NCBI GenBank assembly: GCA_023252065.1
Contig: JAHEXO010000144.1
Span: 1-6,250, forward strand
Source of the DNA: Nocardioides sp.
GTDB lineage: Bacteria; Actinomycetota; Actinomycetes; Propionibacteriales; Nocardioidaceae
Direction: 5' to 3'
DNA length: 6,250 bases
Under the pieces are notes generated by a model. The model was not told the DNA's origin, made no database searches, and saw only the letters and a list, made by a program, of their open reading frames with translations. The position numbers and the translations under genes were made by a program. Within the stretch, counting starts at the first letter, position 1. Each line of letters starts with the position of its first letter. Of this stretch, positions 5,248 to 6,250 are shown in pieces.

Positions 5248-6250
5248 CCCCCGGTGCCGTCCGCCGGCGCGGCCCGGCAGCGGCCGTGCGCGTCGTAGAA
5301 GCCCGGGCCGGCGAGGCCGGGACCGGTCAGCTGTGGTAGGTGGGCGCCGCCGCCCGACGGGTAGACCGTGTCGAACCACTGCCCGAAGAACTGGCCGAGC
5401 CGGACCTGGCAGCCGTGGCTCCGGTTGGGCAGGTAGCGGGCGAACTCCCGCTCGAGCTGGGGCTCGGTGATGCTGGCGCCGCCGTAGTCCCGCTGGATCC
5501 GCCGCAGCGCGCGGTCGAATCGCTCGGGCCCCAGGATCCGGCGCAGCGCGACGTAGGTGGTGCCCGGGCGGGTGTAGGTGGTGCTGCCGCTGAAGAGGCT
5601 CGCCGGCGTCGGGTCGGACGGCGCGGCGGTCCAGAGGCTGCCGGTGTTGGCGTAGTTGCGGTTGAACTGGGTGACCAGGCTCTGCTCGAACGCCGCGTCG
5701 CCTGCGGCCGTACCGGGCCCGCCGGCAGCGGTCTGGGCGTTGCGAGCGCTGAAGAGGTACTGCCCCAGCGTCGCCATGCCCTCCTTGAAGAACGTCAGGT
5801 TGAAGCTCGCCTCCGAGACGTGGTCCCCCCACCACTGGTGCATGTTCTCGTGGTGGAACGTGCCAAGCGAGATCCGCCCGCTCGCGAAGGTGATCATCGT
5901 CTGCATCTCCTCCTCGAAGCCGGCGTTGGGGATGCCGACCAGCACCCCGTCCGAGGTGAAGGGGAACGGCCCGTTGAACTGGGCCTGGAAGGCGGTGATG
6001 TCCTGCTGCTGGTCCATCACGGTCTTGTTCTGCGCCTTGCGGGCGTCTGTGAGCGCGCTGGCCTGAGCCTGGTAGTAGCGGACGCCGTCGGAGCCGAGGC
6101 GGGAGGTGAGATCGTAGGCGCCGACGCTGTTCTCCACGAGATAGCTGGCGACCCTGCCGTCGCCCGTGCTCCAGTGGAAGGTGGTCGACCCGTCGGGGAA
6201 GCTCGCGTCCGGTGCGTTCGACGTGGTGGACAGCAGCTGACCGTTGGCGA
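5244..6250 (-). CDS. M1-family zinc metallopeptidase, N-terminal part beyond window edge
   Basis: C-terminal 335 codons of a gluzincin peptidase of family M1 (aminopeptidase N-like), which cleaves residues from peptide N-termini. The zinc site is HENMH (nt 5852-5838) followed after exactly 18 residues by the third ligand E in FKEGMA (codon 5783-5781), the M1 pattern HExxH-x18-E. Upstream, GFEEEMQT (5921-5898) occupies the place of the GAMEN exopeptidase motif; aligned on QT, the substrate-binding Glu is kept although the loop is unusual. At the window edge the frame reads NGQLLSTT...FHWSTGDGRVASYLVENS, typical of the M1 N-terminal beta domain, and stays open, so the gene starts further right. 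The GTG near 6137 is an internal valine. The C-terminus has two cysteines (SHGC and GRCR) that could pair if the enzyme is exported; the signal peptide would be outside the window. After the catalytic domain only a short helical region follows, so this is a compact M1 form. The stop is shared within CTAG with the kinase gene. Confidence 0.88.
   Translation of the reverse strand, partial: ANGQLLSTTSNAPDASFPDGSTTFHWSTGDGRVASYLVENSVGAYDLTSRLGSDGVRYYQAQASALTDARKAQNKTVMDQQQDITAFQAQFNGPFPFTSDGVLVGIPNAGFEEEMQTMITFASGRISLGTFHHENMHQWWGDHVSEASFNLTFFKEGMATLGQYLFSARNAQTAAGGPGTAAGDAAFEQSLVTQFNRNYANTGSLWTAAPSDPTPASLFSGSTTYTRPGTTYVALRRILGPERFDRALRRIQRDYGGASITEPQLEREFARYLPNRSHGCQVRLGQFFGQWFDTVYPSGGGAHLPQLTGPGLAGPGFYDAHGRCRAAPADGTGG

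Noticed and set aside
5300..5332. GC-rich inverted repeat as a terminator for the kinase
   Set aside because: The arms pair imperfectly, there is no following U-run, and the sequence lies inside the peptidase coding region encoding a Gly/Pro-rich segment.
4408..5835. Minus-strand open frame of 475 codons across the kinase and peptidase genes
   Set aside because: It overlaps the kinase in antisense and the peptidase in another frame, and shows no family features. Both displaced genes have complete catalytic motifs.
6115..6137. Peptidase start at the GTG near 6137
   Set aside because: The frame remains open to the right edge and the upstream residues continue the M1 N-terminal domain, so this GTG is an internal valine.

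Overview
The window is very GC-rich, uses GTG as well as ATG starts, packs its genes tightly, and carries actinobacterial protein families. I read it as chromosomal DNA of a soil or water actinobacterium. Nocardioidaceae would fit, but that placement is inference.

The left two thirds (1-4347, minus strand) is one operon for a molybdenum hydroxylase of the aerobic carbon-monoxide-dehydrogenase family, transcribed leftwards in the order small iron-sulfur subunit, large molybdenum subunit, FAD subunit, CoxG-like accessory protein (S-L-M-G). The genes overlap by 4 bp, overlap by 4 bp, then sit 3 bp apart, so they are very probably translationally coupled. Electrons would pass from the molybdenum site in the large subunit through two [2Fe-2S] clusters in the small subunit to FAD in the medium subunit. 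The large subunit carries AYRGAGR where true CO dehydrogenases (form I) have a cysteine-containing AYxCSFR. Together with the S-L-M order this makes it a form II (BMS-type) enzyme whose substrate cannot be read from sequence and need not be CO. The CoxG gene runs off the left edge.

A 141-bp divergent intergenic region (4348-4488) separates the operon from a rightward gene at 4489. It holds a CRP/GlxR-like palindrome (TGTGA-N6-TCACG), a possible -10 element for each direction and a small tandem repeat. The rightward -10-like element is placed so that transcription would begin on the GTG start codon itself, which suggests a leaderless mRNA.

The rightward gene (4489-5247) encodes a small kinase closely resembling APH(3')-II aminoglycoside phosphotransferases, with all kinase residues and the C-terminal substrate-binding tail intact. 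It converges on a leftward M1-family zinc metallopeptidase (5244-6250, its N-terminus beyond the right edge). The two stop codons interlock in one CTAG tetranucleotide.

I saw no RNA genes, mobile elements, CRISPR arrays or clear intrinsic terminators. The window looks like ordinary chromosome. The points most worth following are the unassigned form II hydroxylase, the apparently native APH(3')-II-like kinase with its likely leaderless start, and the CRP-like site between them.
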